Positions 56,284 to 64,000 of a DNA stretch of 64,000 bases are shown piece by piece. The stretch is taken from contig JASLEG010000117.1 in the NCBI GenBank assembly GCA_030151225.1, positions 1 through 64,000 on the forward strand, read 5' to 3'. The position numbers and the translations under genes are program-made. Numbering within the stretch: the first letter of the stretch is position 1; each line of letters opens with the position of its first letter. The DNA is from Burkholderia sp. GTDB lineage: Bacteria > Pseudomonadota > Gammaproteobacteria > Burkholderiales > Burkholderiaceae. The notes beneath the pieces were generated by a model, which saw nothing but the letters and a program-made list of their open reading frames with translations, was not told where the DNA came from and searched no databases.

Positions 56284-57021
56284 TCACCACGCCACGTTGC
56301 CGCCCGCGTTGACGAACTCGCCGGTCACGCCCGGCGTGGTCTGCAGCGCGAGCCGCACGGATGCGGCGGCGCCCTCGGCCGGCGTCAGATGGCCCTGGCC
56401 ACGGCTCAGGTCGGTGTTCACGTAGCCGGGGCACACCGAATTCACGGCGATCCCCTCGGCCAGCAGCTCCTGGCTCAGCTGGATCGACAGCATGTTCAGC
56501 GCGGCCTTCGACGCGTTGTAGCCGATCAGCCGCACGTCGTAGTAGGGCGACGCCTTGTCCAGGTTCTGCGCGAGCGAGCCGAGCGTGCTCGACAGGTTGA
56601 TCACCTGGGCGCCGGCGCCCGACTTGCGCAGCAGCGGCAGCATCGCCTGCGTCACGCTCAGCACGCCGAAGAAGTTGGTGTCGAACACCTCGCGCACGGT
56701 GGCCATCGAGGCGACGCTCGGCGGGCCGTCGCCGTCGGGCGCGATGCCGGCGTTGTTGACGAGCACGTCGAGCCGGCCGTGGCGCGCCTCGATCGTGGCG
56801 GCGGCGGCCTTCACCACCGCCTCGCGGGTCAGGTCGAGTTCGACGAATTCGACATCGAGCCCCTCGGCCAGCAATTTGTCGACGGCGGCCTGGCCGCGCT
56901 GCCGGTCGCGCGCGCCGACGATGGCGAGCGCGCCGCCCTGCGCGACCTGTCGCGCGATCTCGTGGCCGATTCCCTTGTTGGCGCCCGTGACGAGGACGAT
57001 GCGTCGTGCGGATGATGTCAT
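56284..57021 (-). CDS. SDR family NAD(P)-dependent oxidoreductase
   Basis: A 245-residue carbonyl-reductase-like SDR: TGANKGIGHEIARQ, NNAGIAPDGDGPPS, and catalytic YNASKAALNM, with ending TPGVTGEFVNAGGNVAW. ANKGIG is the carbonyl reductase/menthol dehydrogenase-like form of the motif. AGGAGCACGC precedes the ATG at 57021. Divergent from a TetR regulator, which probably controls it. Substrate unknown. Confidence 0.88.
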   Translation of the reverse strand: MTSSARRIVLVTGANKGIGHEIARQVAQGGALAIVGARDRQRGQAAVDKLLAEGLDVEFVELDLTREAVVKAAAATIEARHGRLDVLVNNAGIAPDGDGPPSVASMATVREVFDTNFFGVLSVTQAMLPLLRKSGAGAQVINLSSTLGSLAQNLDKASPYYDVRLIGYNASKAALNMLSIQLSQELLAEGIAVNSVCPGYVNTDLSRGQGHLTPAEGAAASVRLALQTTPGVTGEFVNAGGNVAW

Positions 57022-57092
57022 GCGTGCTCCTGAAGCGTTGGTGGATTTCACGCACAATGCTAGGCCGCCCGTCCCCTCCTGGATATTCGCTT

Positions 57093-57830
57093 ATGACCGC
57101 CCAGCCCCAGCAGCCCCCGCAGCCCCGCCGGCAGCCGCGCCAGGCGCGCGCGATCGTCACCCGCGAGGCGATCTTCGAGGCGACCGTTCAGCTTTTGCTC
57201 GTGCACGGCCCCGAACGCTTGACAACCACGCGGATCGCCGAACGCGCGGGCGTGTCGGTGGGCACCCTGTACCAGTATTTCCCGCACAAGGAAGCGCTGA
57301 TCTACGCGCTGCTCGCGCGCCATCTCGATCTGGTGGCCGACTACATCGGCGAGGTGTGCCGGCGCTGTCACGGCATGCCGGCCGGCGCGATGGCCGAGAC
57401 GCTGGTGGCCGGCTACGTCAACGCGAAGACGACGCGCGTGGACGTGACGCGCGCGTTGTATCGCGGCACCACGCGCATCGACAAGCGGGTGCTCGTGCAC
57501 GCGTTCCAGCAGCGCCTGGAGGACGCGAGCCGTCCGATGCTGGCGAGCGCGTCGGACCTGCGTTTCGCCGATCTGGAGGTGGTGACCGTCAGCTTGCTGA
57601 CGATGGTGACGAGCTCGGTGTGCTCGCTGTTCGACCGCGACATCCCGATGAGCTACGGCAACGCGTATCACGACGAGGTGGCCACCATGTGCCGCTCGTA
57701 CGTGGCGGCCACCGGCAAGCCCGCGATGCCGGCCGCCCGCGCGAACGCCGGCGACTGGCGCGCGATGGCCGACCTGCTGGTGGGCCGCTTCGATACCTCA
57801 AGCCCGATCTTCGCGTCACGCGGCGCCTGA
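57093..57830 (+). CDS. TetR family transcriptional regulator
   Basis: A 245-residue TetR repressor. The N-terminal helix-turn-helix is at about 20-65 (ILFEATVQLLL-type helix, RIAERAGVSVGTLYQYFPHKEALIYALL) with a ligand-binding helical domain after it. A Pro/Gln-rich leader (MTAQPQQPPQPRRQPRQ) precedes the domain. The start at 57093 is 71 bp from the divergent SDR gene, its likely target. Confidence 0.92.
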   Translation: MTAQPQQPPQPRRQPRQARAIVTREAIFEATVQLLLVHGPERLTTTRIAERAGVSVGTLYQYFPHKEALIYALLARHLDLVADYIGEVCRRCHGMPAGAMAETLVAGYVNAKTTRVDVTRALYRGTTRIDKRVLVHAFQQRLEDASRPMLASASDLRFADLEVVTVSLLTMVTSSVCSLFDRDIPMSYGNAYHDEVATMCRSYVAATGKPAMPAARANAGDWRAMADLLVGRFDTSSPIFASRGA

Positions 57831-57835
57831 GGCGC

Positions 57836-58342
57836 TCATGCAGCCGGCTCGCGCGCCGCGAGCGTCACCCACTGCGCGCGGTGCGCCACGCGCTCCAGAA
57901 AGGCATCGAGCGCGGCGCGCGTGAGCGCCACGCTCGCGTCGCTCGACAGCGGGTGGAACAGGAACACCGACGCGCCGGCGAGCTCGGCATCGATCGCGAG
58001 CTGCACGCGCGCCTGGGCGTCGTTGACCAGCGCGAGCGGGCTCAGCGAGCCGGGGCGCACGCCGAGCCGCTCGAACAGCGTGTCGGCCGAGGCAAACGAC
58101 AGCCGCTTGCTGCCGAGCGCGACCGCCGCCGCGGCGAGGTCGAGCGCCTTGCTGGCCGTGGTCACCACCAGGAAGGTGCCGCCCTTCCTGTCCTGCAGCA
58201 GCAGGTTCTTGCAGCGCTCGCCGTCCAGCGCGAGCACCAGCCCATCCGATTCCGCCATGTTGAACACGGCCTCGTGCGCTTCGCACGAGAACGGAATGGC
58301 CCAGTGCTGCAATTGCGCGAGAAGTTCGGTCTTGCCCAGCAT
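57836..58342 (-). CDS. ProX/YbaK-type prolyl-tRNA editing protein
   Basis: A 168-residue member of the prolyl-tRNA synthetase-associated domain family that hydrolyses mischarged Ala-tRNA-Pro or similar. It has KNLLLQDRKGGTFLVVTTASKALDL with the conserved Lys, RLSFASADTLFERLGVRPGSLSPLAL and the VFLFHPLSSDASVAL end, in family order. Start at 58342. The second YbaK-fold editing protein in the window. Confidence 0.9.
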   Translation of the reverse strand: MLGKTELLAQLQHWAIPFSCEAHEAVFNMAESDGLVLALDGERCKNLLLQDRKGGTFLVVTTASKALDLAAAAVALGSKRLSFASADTLFERLGVRPGSLSPLALVNDAQARVQLAIDAELAGASVFLFHPLSSDASVALTRAALDAFLERVAHRAQWVTLAAREPAA

Positions 58343-58420
58343 GGTGTGAAGTCCGCGTCGAAACCCCGATGATCGGTCAAGGCAGAAATACGCGTCGGCA
58401 CGCGGCGCGCCCGCGCGCCC

Positions 58421-59449
58421 TCACTGCTGCCGGATCTCGCCCGGCCCCATGCCGGTCCAGCGCTTGAGCGCGCGCCGGAAGTTGGCCGCGTCGCTGAAGC
58501 CCACCAGCATCGCCACGTCCTCGGTGCTCATCCGGGTGGTCTTCAGATACTCGATCGCGAGCGAGCAGCGCACGTCGTCCACGATCGCCACGAACGAGGT
58601 GCCCTCGGCCTCGAGCCGGCGGCGCAGCGTGCGGCTCGTCATCTTCAGCGCGTCGGCCACCGCCTCCATGCTCGGGAATTCGCCGGGCTGCCGCATCAGC
58701 TCCTGATACACCTCGCCCGACGCGCCCACCGAGGTCTTGTCCTGGCCGATCAGCCGGTCGCAGGTTTCCTGCAGCAGCGCGGCCGAATGGCGGTGCGCCA
58801 GCTGCGGCCGGAACTCGAGGATCGCGCTGTCGTACACGAGCTCGCACTGCGCGGCGTCGAATTCGCAGGGGCAGCCCAGGTACTCGGCATACAGCGCCGC
58901 GTGCGGCGGCGCCGGATAGGCGAAGCGCGCCGCCATCGGCGGGCAGCTGCGGCCCGCCACGTCCTGCAGGTGGGTGACGTGCTGCGTGTACTGCTGCTCC
59001 AGCAGGAAGCGCTCCACGTCGGGCGCGAAGCCCGAGGCGAACGCATCGGGGAAGGTCCACACCGCGCGATCGGGATGTTCGGTCCACGCGATCGTCAGCG
59101 TGGGCGTGGCGAGGCGGTGGTATTTGACGCCGAGCCGGAAGTAGTCGCGCAGCGACAGGCAGGACATCAGCGCGTAGCCGTACATGCCGTAGGCGGCCAG
59201 ATGCAGCCGCGCGCCGGTGCGAAACGGCGTGGCCGGATCGGCCGACAGGCGCACCGCGTTCGCGCACACGGCCGCGTACTGGCGCACCGAGGTCAGCACC
59301 GAGGCGTCGTCGATCTGCCCGGGCTCCACGCCGCTGCCGGCCAGGCTGTCGCGCACCGCGATGCCCTGCTCGGCCAGCACCTCCACCAGCGCCGCGATCT
59401 TGTACGGCGCATGCACGCGCTCGTTGAGCAGCGGCAGTTTGCTTGCCAT
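58421..59449 (-). CDS. AraC family regulator, Arabinose_bd/OruR type
   Basis: A 342-residue regulator with an N-terminal effector domain (about 20-215) of the ArgR/OruR/CdhR group and a C-terminal double helix-turn-helix (MEAVADALKMTSRTLRRRLEAEG, MSTEDVAMLVGFSDAANFRRALKRWTGMGP). Group members often sense amino acids, carnitine or related compounds. Divergent from the BKACE operon and probably its activator: tandem 21-bp-spaced repeats lie between them. Confidence 0.92.
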   Translation of the reverse strand: MASKLPLLNERVHAPYKIAALVEVLAEQGIAVRDSLAGSGVEPGQIDDASVLTSVRQYAAVCANAVRLSADPATPFRTGARLHLAAYGMYGYALMSCLSLRDYFRLGVKYHRLATPTLTIAWTEHPDRAVWTFPDAFASGFAPDVERFLLEQQYTQHVTHLQDVAGRSCPPMAARFAYPAPPHAALYAEYLGCPCEFDAAQCELVYDSAILEFRPQLAHRHSAALLQETCDRLIGQDKTSVGASGEVYQELMRQPGEFPSMEAVADALKMTSRTLRRRLEAEGTSFVAIVDDVRCSLAIEYLKTTRMSTEDVAMLVGFSDAANFRRALKRWTGMGPGEIRQQ

Positions 59450-59464
59450 CGTGCCTCCCGGGGA

Positions 59465-59499
59465 TGTCCGCGAAGGACACCATCCTGTCCGAAAATGAC
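59465..59499. promoter_or_regulatory. Direct repeat, candidate AraC operator
   Basis: TGTCCGCGAAGGAC (59465-59478) and TGTCCGAAAATGAC (59486-59499) agree at 11 of 14 positions, exactly 21 bp apart (two helical turns), the spacing used by AraC-family activators. The first copy also forms TGTCC-GCGAA-GGACA. Confidence 0.6.
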
Positions 59500-59604
59500 C
59501 TTACGGCGGCGATGCTATCCCACTACCATCGCTACAACAAGAGACCGTCCGGCATCGATCGCGAACGCGACCGCAGCCGGCCCGAGACGATACCGGAGAC
59601 ACGC

Positions 59605-60561
59605 ATGGCCCCCGCTTCCCCGCCTGCCCCGGCGCAGCGCAAGATCATCATCACCTGTGCCGTGACCGGCTCGGCGCACGTGCCGTCGATGTCGGAATAC
59701 CTGCCGATCACCCCGGCCGAGATCGAGGCGCAGGCCGTCGAGGCGGCCGAGGCCGGCGCGGCGATCCTGCACCTGCACGCGCGCGATCCCGAGGACGGCC
59801 GGCCCACGCCCGCGCCCGAGGTGTTCCGCCGCTTCGTGCCGGCGATCGCGGCGCGCACCGACGCGGTGATCAACATCTCGACCGGCGGCAGCACGCGCAT
59901 GACGCTCGACGAGCGGCTCGCCTACGCGCGCCTGGCCAGGCCGGAGATGTGCTCGCTGAACATGGGCTCGATGAACTTCTCGCTGCACCCGGTAGCCGCG
60001 AAGCTGCCGGCCTGGCGCTTCGACTGGGAGAAGGAGTATCTCGAAGGCATGGAGGACATGATCTTCCGCAACACCTTCCGCGACATCCGCAACATCCTGG
60101 CCGAGTTCCGCGATCACGGCACGCGCTTCGAGTTCGAATGCTACGACGTGGGCCATCTCTACACGCTCGCGCACTTCGTCGACCTGGGCATGATCGAGCC
60201 GCCGTTCTTCATCCAGTCGGTGGTGGGCATCCTCGGCGGGATCGGCCCCGATCCCGAGAACCTCGCCACCATGCGCGCCACGGCGGACCGCCTGTTCGGC
60301 CGCGACGCCTACCACTTCTCGGTGCTCGGCGCGGGCCGCCACCAGATGTCGCTGGTCACGATGGGCGCGATCCTCGGCGGCAACGTGCGCGTGGGGCTCG
60401 AGGACAGCGTGTACCTGGCGCGCGGCGTGAAGGCGAGGAGCAATGCCGAGCAGGTGCGCAAGATCCGCCGCATCCTCGAGGAGCTGTCGTTCGAGATCGC
60501 CACGCCCGACGAGGCGCGCGCGATGCTCGGCCTGAAGGGCCGCGAGCACGTGTCGCTCTAG
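59605..60561 (+). CDS. Beta-keto acid cleavage enzyme (BKACE)
   Basis: A zinc-dependent TIM-barrel enzyme of 318 residues, annotated in databases as 3-keto-5-aminohexanoate cleavage protein. The family converts a beta-keto acid plus acetyl-CoA to acetoacetate plus a new acyl-CoA. Metal and catalytic motifs are IITCAVTGSAHVP, HLHARDPEDGRPTP, FEFECYDVGHLY and VGLEDSVYLARG. The exact keto acid is unknown. ATG 59605 follows CCGGAGACACGC; the frame is open upstream to 59443 without conserved content. First gene of the catabolic run, divergent from AraC. Confidence 0.9.
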   Translation: MAPASPPAPAQRKIIITCAVTGSAHVPSMSEYLPITPAEIEAQAVEAAEAGAAILHLHARDPEDGRPTPAPEVFRRFVPAIAARTDAVINISTGGSTRMTLDERLAYARLARPEMCSLNMGSMNFSLHPVAAKLPAWRFDWEKEYLEGMEDMIFRNTFRDIRNILAEFRDHGTRFEFECYDVGHLYTLAHFVDLGMIEPPFFIQSVVGILGGIGPDPENLATMRATADRLFGRDAYHFSVLGAGRHQMSLVTMGAILGGNVRVGLEDSVYLARGVKARSNAEQVRKIRRILEELSFEIATPDEARAMLGLKGREHVSL

Positions 60562-60672
60562 CCCCCAGCCCGCCCGCGCCGGCAGCCCCGGCCACCCGAT
60601 CGAAATCAGGCCCGCAACCGGCGCCCCCGCGCGCCGGCACAACAATCCCGCGGGCCACCCAACGGAGACATC

Positions 60673-62022
60673 ATGAACACCCCGACCGCTGACGAAGACC
60701 TGCACGCCGTGCATCGGCGCGCCACCCGCCGCGCGATGGCGCGGCTGCTGCCGCTGATGATCGCGATCTACTTCCTGTCCTTCATCGACCGCACCAACGT
60801 GGCGCTGGCCAAGGGCGCGCTGGCCGCGGACCTCGGCATCGGCGCGGCCGCCTACGGGCTCGGCGCCGGCATCTTCTTCATCGGCTACGCGCTGCTGGAG
60901 GTGCCGAGCAACCTGGCCGCGCATCGCGTGGGGCCGCGCCGCTGGATCGCGCGCATCGCCGTGAGCTGGGGCCTGCTGTCCACGGCGATGATGTTCGTGC
61001 AGGGCACCACCTCGTTCTACGTGCTGCGGGTGCTGCTGGGCATCGCCGAGGCGGGGCTGTTCCCGGCGCTGATGTACATGGTCACGCTGTGGTTCGCGCC
61101 CGAGGATCGCGCGGTGGCGGTGGGCTGGATCTACACGGCGCCGTCGATCGCGCTGATCGTGGGCAGCCCGCTCGGCGCGGCGCTGATGCAGCTCGGCGGC
61201 ACGGGCGGGCTGCGCGGCTGGCAGTGGATGTTCCTGCTCGAGGGCCTGCCCACCATCGTGGCCGGCATCGTGCTGTATTTCCGCCTGCCGGACCGGCCCT
61301 CGTCGGTGCGCTGGCTGAGCCAGGCCGAGGCGCGGGCGCTCGAGACGCGCGCCGTGATCGACCCCCACGCCGCGGGCTCGCACGCCGCGCGCGACTGGCT
61401 CGCCGCGATCCGCCGCCCCACCACTGTGCTGATCGCGCTGATCTACTTCCTGAACCAGGTGGCCTTCGTGGGCCTGTACTTCTTCACGCCGGCGATCGTC
61501 GCGCAGATGCACGCGAGCTCGCCGCTGCTGGTGGGCGTGCTGTCGAGCAGCGTCGGCATCGGCTTCCTGATCGGCGTGCTGGTGCTGCCGCGCCTGCACC
61601 GCCGCATCGCGGGCGACTGCGCGTTCCTCGGCGCGCTGACGGCCGGCCTGGTGGCGAGCGGCCTGGCCTTCCTGGCCGCGCACGAACAGGGCCTGAAGAT
61701 CGTGCTGCTCGGCGTGACCGGCTTCTTCGCGGGCGGCATCCTGCCCTCGTACTGGGCCGTCGCGATGAAGCGCCTGCAGGGCATCCAGGCCGCGTCCGGC
61801 CTCGCCTTCATCAACACGGTGGGGCTGCTCGGCGGCTTCGCCGGCCCCTATCTGTTCGGGCTGTCCGAGGCCTGGACCCACCGCAGCGACGCGGGCTTCA
61901 ACGTGATCGTGGGCGCCTCCGTGCTGGGCCTCTGCCTCGTGCCGCTGCTGGCGCGCGCGATCCGCGCCGAGCGCCGGCCGCTGCCCGCACCCGGCGCCGC
62001 CGCCGCGCCGCTGAACCCCTGA
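60673..62022 (+). CDS. MFS transporter, ACS (anion:cation symporter) family
   Basis: A 449-residue major-facilitator permease with 12 predicted transmembrane segments. The first loop motif ([14 protein letters not shown]), the [23 protein letters not shown] region and [17 protein letters not shown] are typical of the phthalate/tartrate/hexuronate (ACS) group that import organic anions by proton symport. ATG follows ACGGAGACATC. It probably imports the substrate of this operon. Confidence 0.92.
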   Translation: MNTPTADEDLHAVHRRATRRAMARLLPLMIAIYFLSFIDRTNVALAKGALAADLGIGAAAYGLGAGIFFIGYALLEVPSNLAAHRVGPRRWIARIAVSWGLLSTAMMFVQGTTSFYVLRVLLGIAEAGLFPALMYMVTLWFAPEDRAVAVGWIYTAPSIALIVGSPLGAALMQLGGTGGLRGWQWMFLLEGLPTIVAGIVLYFRLPDRPSSVRWLSQAEARALETRAVIDPHAAGSHAARDWLAAIRRPTTVLIALIYFLNQVAFVGLYFFTPAIVAQMHASSPLLVGVLSSSVGIGFLIGVLVLPRLHRRIAGDCAFLGALTAGLVASGLAFLAAHEQGLKIVLLGVTGFFAGGILPSYWAVAMKRLQGIQAASGLAFINTVGLLGGFAGPYLFGLSEAWTHRSDAGFNVIVGASVLGLCLVPLLARAIRAERRPLPAPGAAAAPLNP

Positions 62023-62048
62023 ATACCGATCGATACGGATACGACAGC

Positions 62049-62789
62049 ATGCGACTGAAAGACAAGATCACCCTCGTCACCGGCGCGGGCCAGGGCATCG
62101 GCGCGGCCACCGCGCTGAAATTCGCGCGCGAGGGCGCGACGGTGGCGGTGTGCGACGTGAACGGCGCCACCGCCGACGCCGTGGCCGGCGCCTGCCGCGA
62201 GGCCGGCGCGTGCGCCGAGGGCTTCCGGCTCGACGTGTGCGAGCGCGCCGCCGTGGATGCGGTGGTGGCCGCGGTGCTGGCCCGCTTCGGCCGCATCGAC
62301 GTGCTCGTCAACAACGCCGGCATCACGCGCGACGCGCGCCTGCAGAACATGAGCGCGCAGCAGTTCGACGAGGTGATCGACGTGAACCTGCGCGGCGTGT
62401 TCCACATGGCGCAGGCGGTGACGGCCCCGATGCTGGCGCAGCGCAGCGGCGTGATCCTGAACGCGAGCTCGGTGGTGGGCATTCATGGCAACTACGGGCA
62501 GACCAACTACGCGGCCGCGAAGTTCGGCGTGATCGGCTTCACCAAGACCTGGAGCCGCGAGCTGGGGCCGAAGGGCATTCGCGTGAACGCCGTGGCGCCG
62601 GGCTTCGTGGACACGCCGATCCTGGCCAGCGTGCCCGGCGAGGTGCTCGCGAAGATGCGCGCGCAGGTGCCGCTCGGCCGCCTCGGCCAGCCCGAGGAGA
62701 TCGCCGCCGTGTATGCCTTCCTGGCCAGCGACGAGGCCAGCTACGTGAACGGCGCCGTCATCGAGGTATCGGGCGGCATGAGCCTGTGA
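62049..62789 (+). CDS. FabG-like SDR (3-hydroxyacid dehydrogenase)
   Basis: A classical 246-residue [35 protein letters not shown], catalytic Ser in [17 protein letters not shown] (Tyr/Lys) and the [29 protein letters not shown] end. It closely resembles 3-oxoacyl-ACP reductase, but its position between an MFS permease and a lactonase suggests it oxidises a beta-hydroxy acid to the BKACE substrate. Start at 62049, 27 nt after the MFS stop. Confidence 0.92.
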   Translation: MRLKDKITLVTGAGQGIGAATALKFAREGATVAVCDVNGATADAVAGACREAGACAEGFRLDVCERAAVDAVVAAVLARFGRIDVLVNNAGITRDARLQNMSAQQFDEVIDVNLRGVFHMAQAVTAPMLAQRSGVILNASSVVGIHGNYGQTNYAAAKFGVIGFTKTWSRELGPKGIRVNAVAPGFVDTPILASVPGEVLAKMRAQVPLGRLGQPEEIAAVYAFLASDEASYVNGAVIEVSGGMSL

Positions 62790-62839
62790 GCATCGCCGGG
62801 CGCGCCGCGTCCGGCCCCCGAACGACACGGAGACGACAG

Positions 62840-63847
62840 ATGAATCCGATCCAGGGCTTCCGCGTGGACCCGGCCGCGATCCGCCGCGTGGGCCACGACC
62901 TGCAGCGCCCCGAATGCATCCTGGCCGAGCGCGACGGCACGCTGTGGACCGCCGACGCGCGCGGCGGCGTGATGCGCATCGCGAGCTCGGGCGAACAGCA
63001 GCTGATCCTGCCCGTGGACGCGGCCGGTCATGCGCAGGCGGCCGCCGGCGACGGCCTGACCCACGGCTCGCTGCCGAACGGGCTCGCCCTCGACGCCGAG
63101 GGCGCGCTGATCGTGGCGAACATCGGCACCGATCGGGTCGAGCGGCTCGGGCGCGACGGCCGCACCCAACTGCTGCTCGACCGCCTCGACGGCCAGCCGC
63201 TCGGCAAGGTGAACTTCGTGCTGCGCGACCGGCGCGAGCGGCTGTGGGTGACCGTCTCCACGCGCGTCGATCCGTGGCCCGAGGCGGTGCGCTCGACGCT
63301 GGCCGACGGCTACCTGGTGCTGATCGATGCGCGCGGCGCGCGCATCGTGGCCGACGGCCTGGCCTTCGCCAACGAGATCCGCTTCGACGCGGCCGAGCGT
63401 TTCCTGTACGTGGCCGAAACCACCGCCAAGCGCGTGAGCCGCTTCGCCGTGCACGACGACGGCTCGCTCGGAGCGCGCGAAACCTACGGCCCCGACTCGC
63501 TCGGGCCGGGCCTCGTGGACGGCATCGCGTTCGACGCGCACGGCAACCTCTGGTGCGCGATGATCTTCGCCGACCGGCTCGTGGCGATCGCGCCCGACGG
63601 CGCACTGCACGTGCTGCTCGACGACGGCGAGCCGGAGGCCACCGCGCGCTTCGACGCGGCCTTCGCCACCGGCGAGCGCGTGCCGATGTCGCTGATCGAG
63701 CCGACCGGCGGCACGATCGCGCCGTGGCTGACCAGCGTCACCTTCGGCGGCCCCGACCTGAAGACCGTCTACCTCGGCAGCCTCAAGGCCGGCAGCCTCG
63801 CGTCGTTCGCCTCGCCGGTGGCGGGGCTGCCGATGATCCACTGGTGA
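62840..63847 (+). CDS. SMP-30/gluconolactonase family protein
   Basis: A six-bladed beta-propeller of 335 residues. Motifs: ECILAERDGTLWTADARGG (metal-binding Glu), GLTHGSLPNGLALDAEGALIVANIGTDR, FANEIRFDAAERFLYVAETTAKRV (Asn) and DGIAFDAHGNLWCAMIFADRLVAI (Asp). The Glu, Asn and Asp are the calcium site of gluconolactonases and SMP-30. Sugar or hydroxyacid lactone hydrolysis is expected. Preceded by GGAGACGACAG. It is the fourth gene of the BKACE run. Confidence 0.9.
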   Translation: MNPIQGFRVDPAAIRRVGHDLQRPECILAERDGTLWTADARGGVMRIASSGEQQLILPVDAAGHAQAAAGDGLTHGSLPNGLALDAEGALIVANIGTDRVERLGRDGRTQLLLDRLDGQPLGKVNFVLRDRRERLWVTVSTRVDPWPEAVRSTLADGYLVLIDARGARIVADGLAFANEIRFDAAERFLYVAETTAKRVSRFAVHDDGSLGARETYGPDSLGPGLVDGIAFDAHGNLWCAMIFADRLVAIAPDGALHVLLDDGEPEATARFDAAFATGERVPMSLIEPTGGTIAPWLTSVTFGGPDLKTVYLGSLKAGSLASFASPVAGLPMIHW

Positions 63848-63911
63848 GGCACGGCGTGAACCAGCTCCCTCCCCGCCCCCCCGCAACGTCGAAACCTCAG
63901 GACCTCGAATC

Positions 63912-64000
63912 ATGACTCCGCTGGACATGCTCAAGCCGCGCGCCGGGCTGCGCGTACTCGTCACCGGCGCGGCCGGCGGCATCGGCGCCGCGATCGCCGA
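63912..64000 (+). CDS. SDR family oxidoreductase, 5' end only
   Basis: The first 29 codons of a second SDR, cut by the window end. MTPLDMLKPRAGLRVLVTGAAGGIGAAIA shows the Rossmann TGxxxGIG motif (written here only to describe the visible part, split as MTPLDMLKP and RVLVTGAAGGIG). It follows the SMP-30 gene and is likely in the same operon. Confidence 0.75.
   Translation, partial: MTPLDMLKPRAGLRVLVTGAAGGIGAAIA

Overview
The window is about 64 kb of very GC-rich, densely coding DNA with strong GC preference at third codon positions. Gene content and protein sequences point to a chromosome of Burkholderia sensu stricto, perhaps the plant-associated gladioli/glumae group. The species call is inference from memory of the families, not from a search. 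I see no rRNA or tRNA gene, CRISPR array, insertion sequence, integrase, phage gene or replication origin. It reads as conserved core chromosome with catabolic additions.

Layout. 0.2-6.2 kb: argS, a SPOR-domain cell-division protein, dsbA, an SDR oxidoreductase and an orphan peptide-type ABC binding protein. 6.3-14.2 kb: an MBL-fold hydrolase facing an overlapping aceK, carbonic anhydrase and thiolase run, then an SDR overlapping a YchJ-type protein, then an exported alpha/beta hydrolase. 14.6-19.0 kb: the complete bioA-bioF-bioD-bioB biotin operon. 19.1-23.7 kb: a DUF6678-like protein, cutC, an EAL phosphodiesterase and a CPA1 Na+/H+ antiporter. 23.7-28.5 kb: a 1193-residue indolepyruvate:ferredoxin oxidoreductase and the sulfate-binding protein. 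29-34.1 kb: a DapA-family aldolase, a proline-rich lipoprotein, an RBBP9-type hydrolase, ghrA, HMG-CoA lyase, a YbaK deacylase and a DUF1289 protein. 34.3-37.5 kb: a haloacetate-dehalogenase-like hydrolase divergent from a nitronate monooxygenase, then a LysR regulator. 37.7-43.1 kb: a porin, a glycine-rich secreted protein, a BASS-family transporter and an EAL-CBS-GGDEF protein. 43.4-46.6 kb: a translationally coupled LacI regulator, AGE-family sugar isomerase and PfkB kinase operon. 46.6-54.8 kb: DUF2905 and a MidA-type methyltransferase, divergent from a degenerate pteridine-reductase-like SDR, folB and ttcA; then glmU, glmS, ppnP and a single-domain response regulator. 54.8-58.4 kb: a flavin reductase, a small SH3-like protein, an SDR with a divergent TetR regulator, and a ProX-type editing protein. 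58.4-64 kb: an AraC regulator divergent from a catabolic operon that continues past the window end.

The strongest candidate for something undescribed is the last operon. A beta-keto acid cleavage enzyme (BKACE) sits with an ACS-type MFS permease, a FabG-like dehydrogenase, an SMP-30 lactonase and a second SDR. They could import a lactone or hydroxy acid, hydrolyse it, oxidise it to a beta-keto acid and cleave it with acetyl-CoA. A pair of 21-bp-spaced direct repeats in the divergent promoter fits AraC-type control. Other points of interest are a folate-operon SDR whose catalytic Tyr and Lys are replaced, two TetR-type operator copies around a -10 box with no regulator gene beside them, a possible small RNA, a structured leader before the dapA paralogue, and several strong palindromes in promoters.
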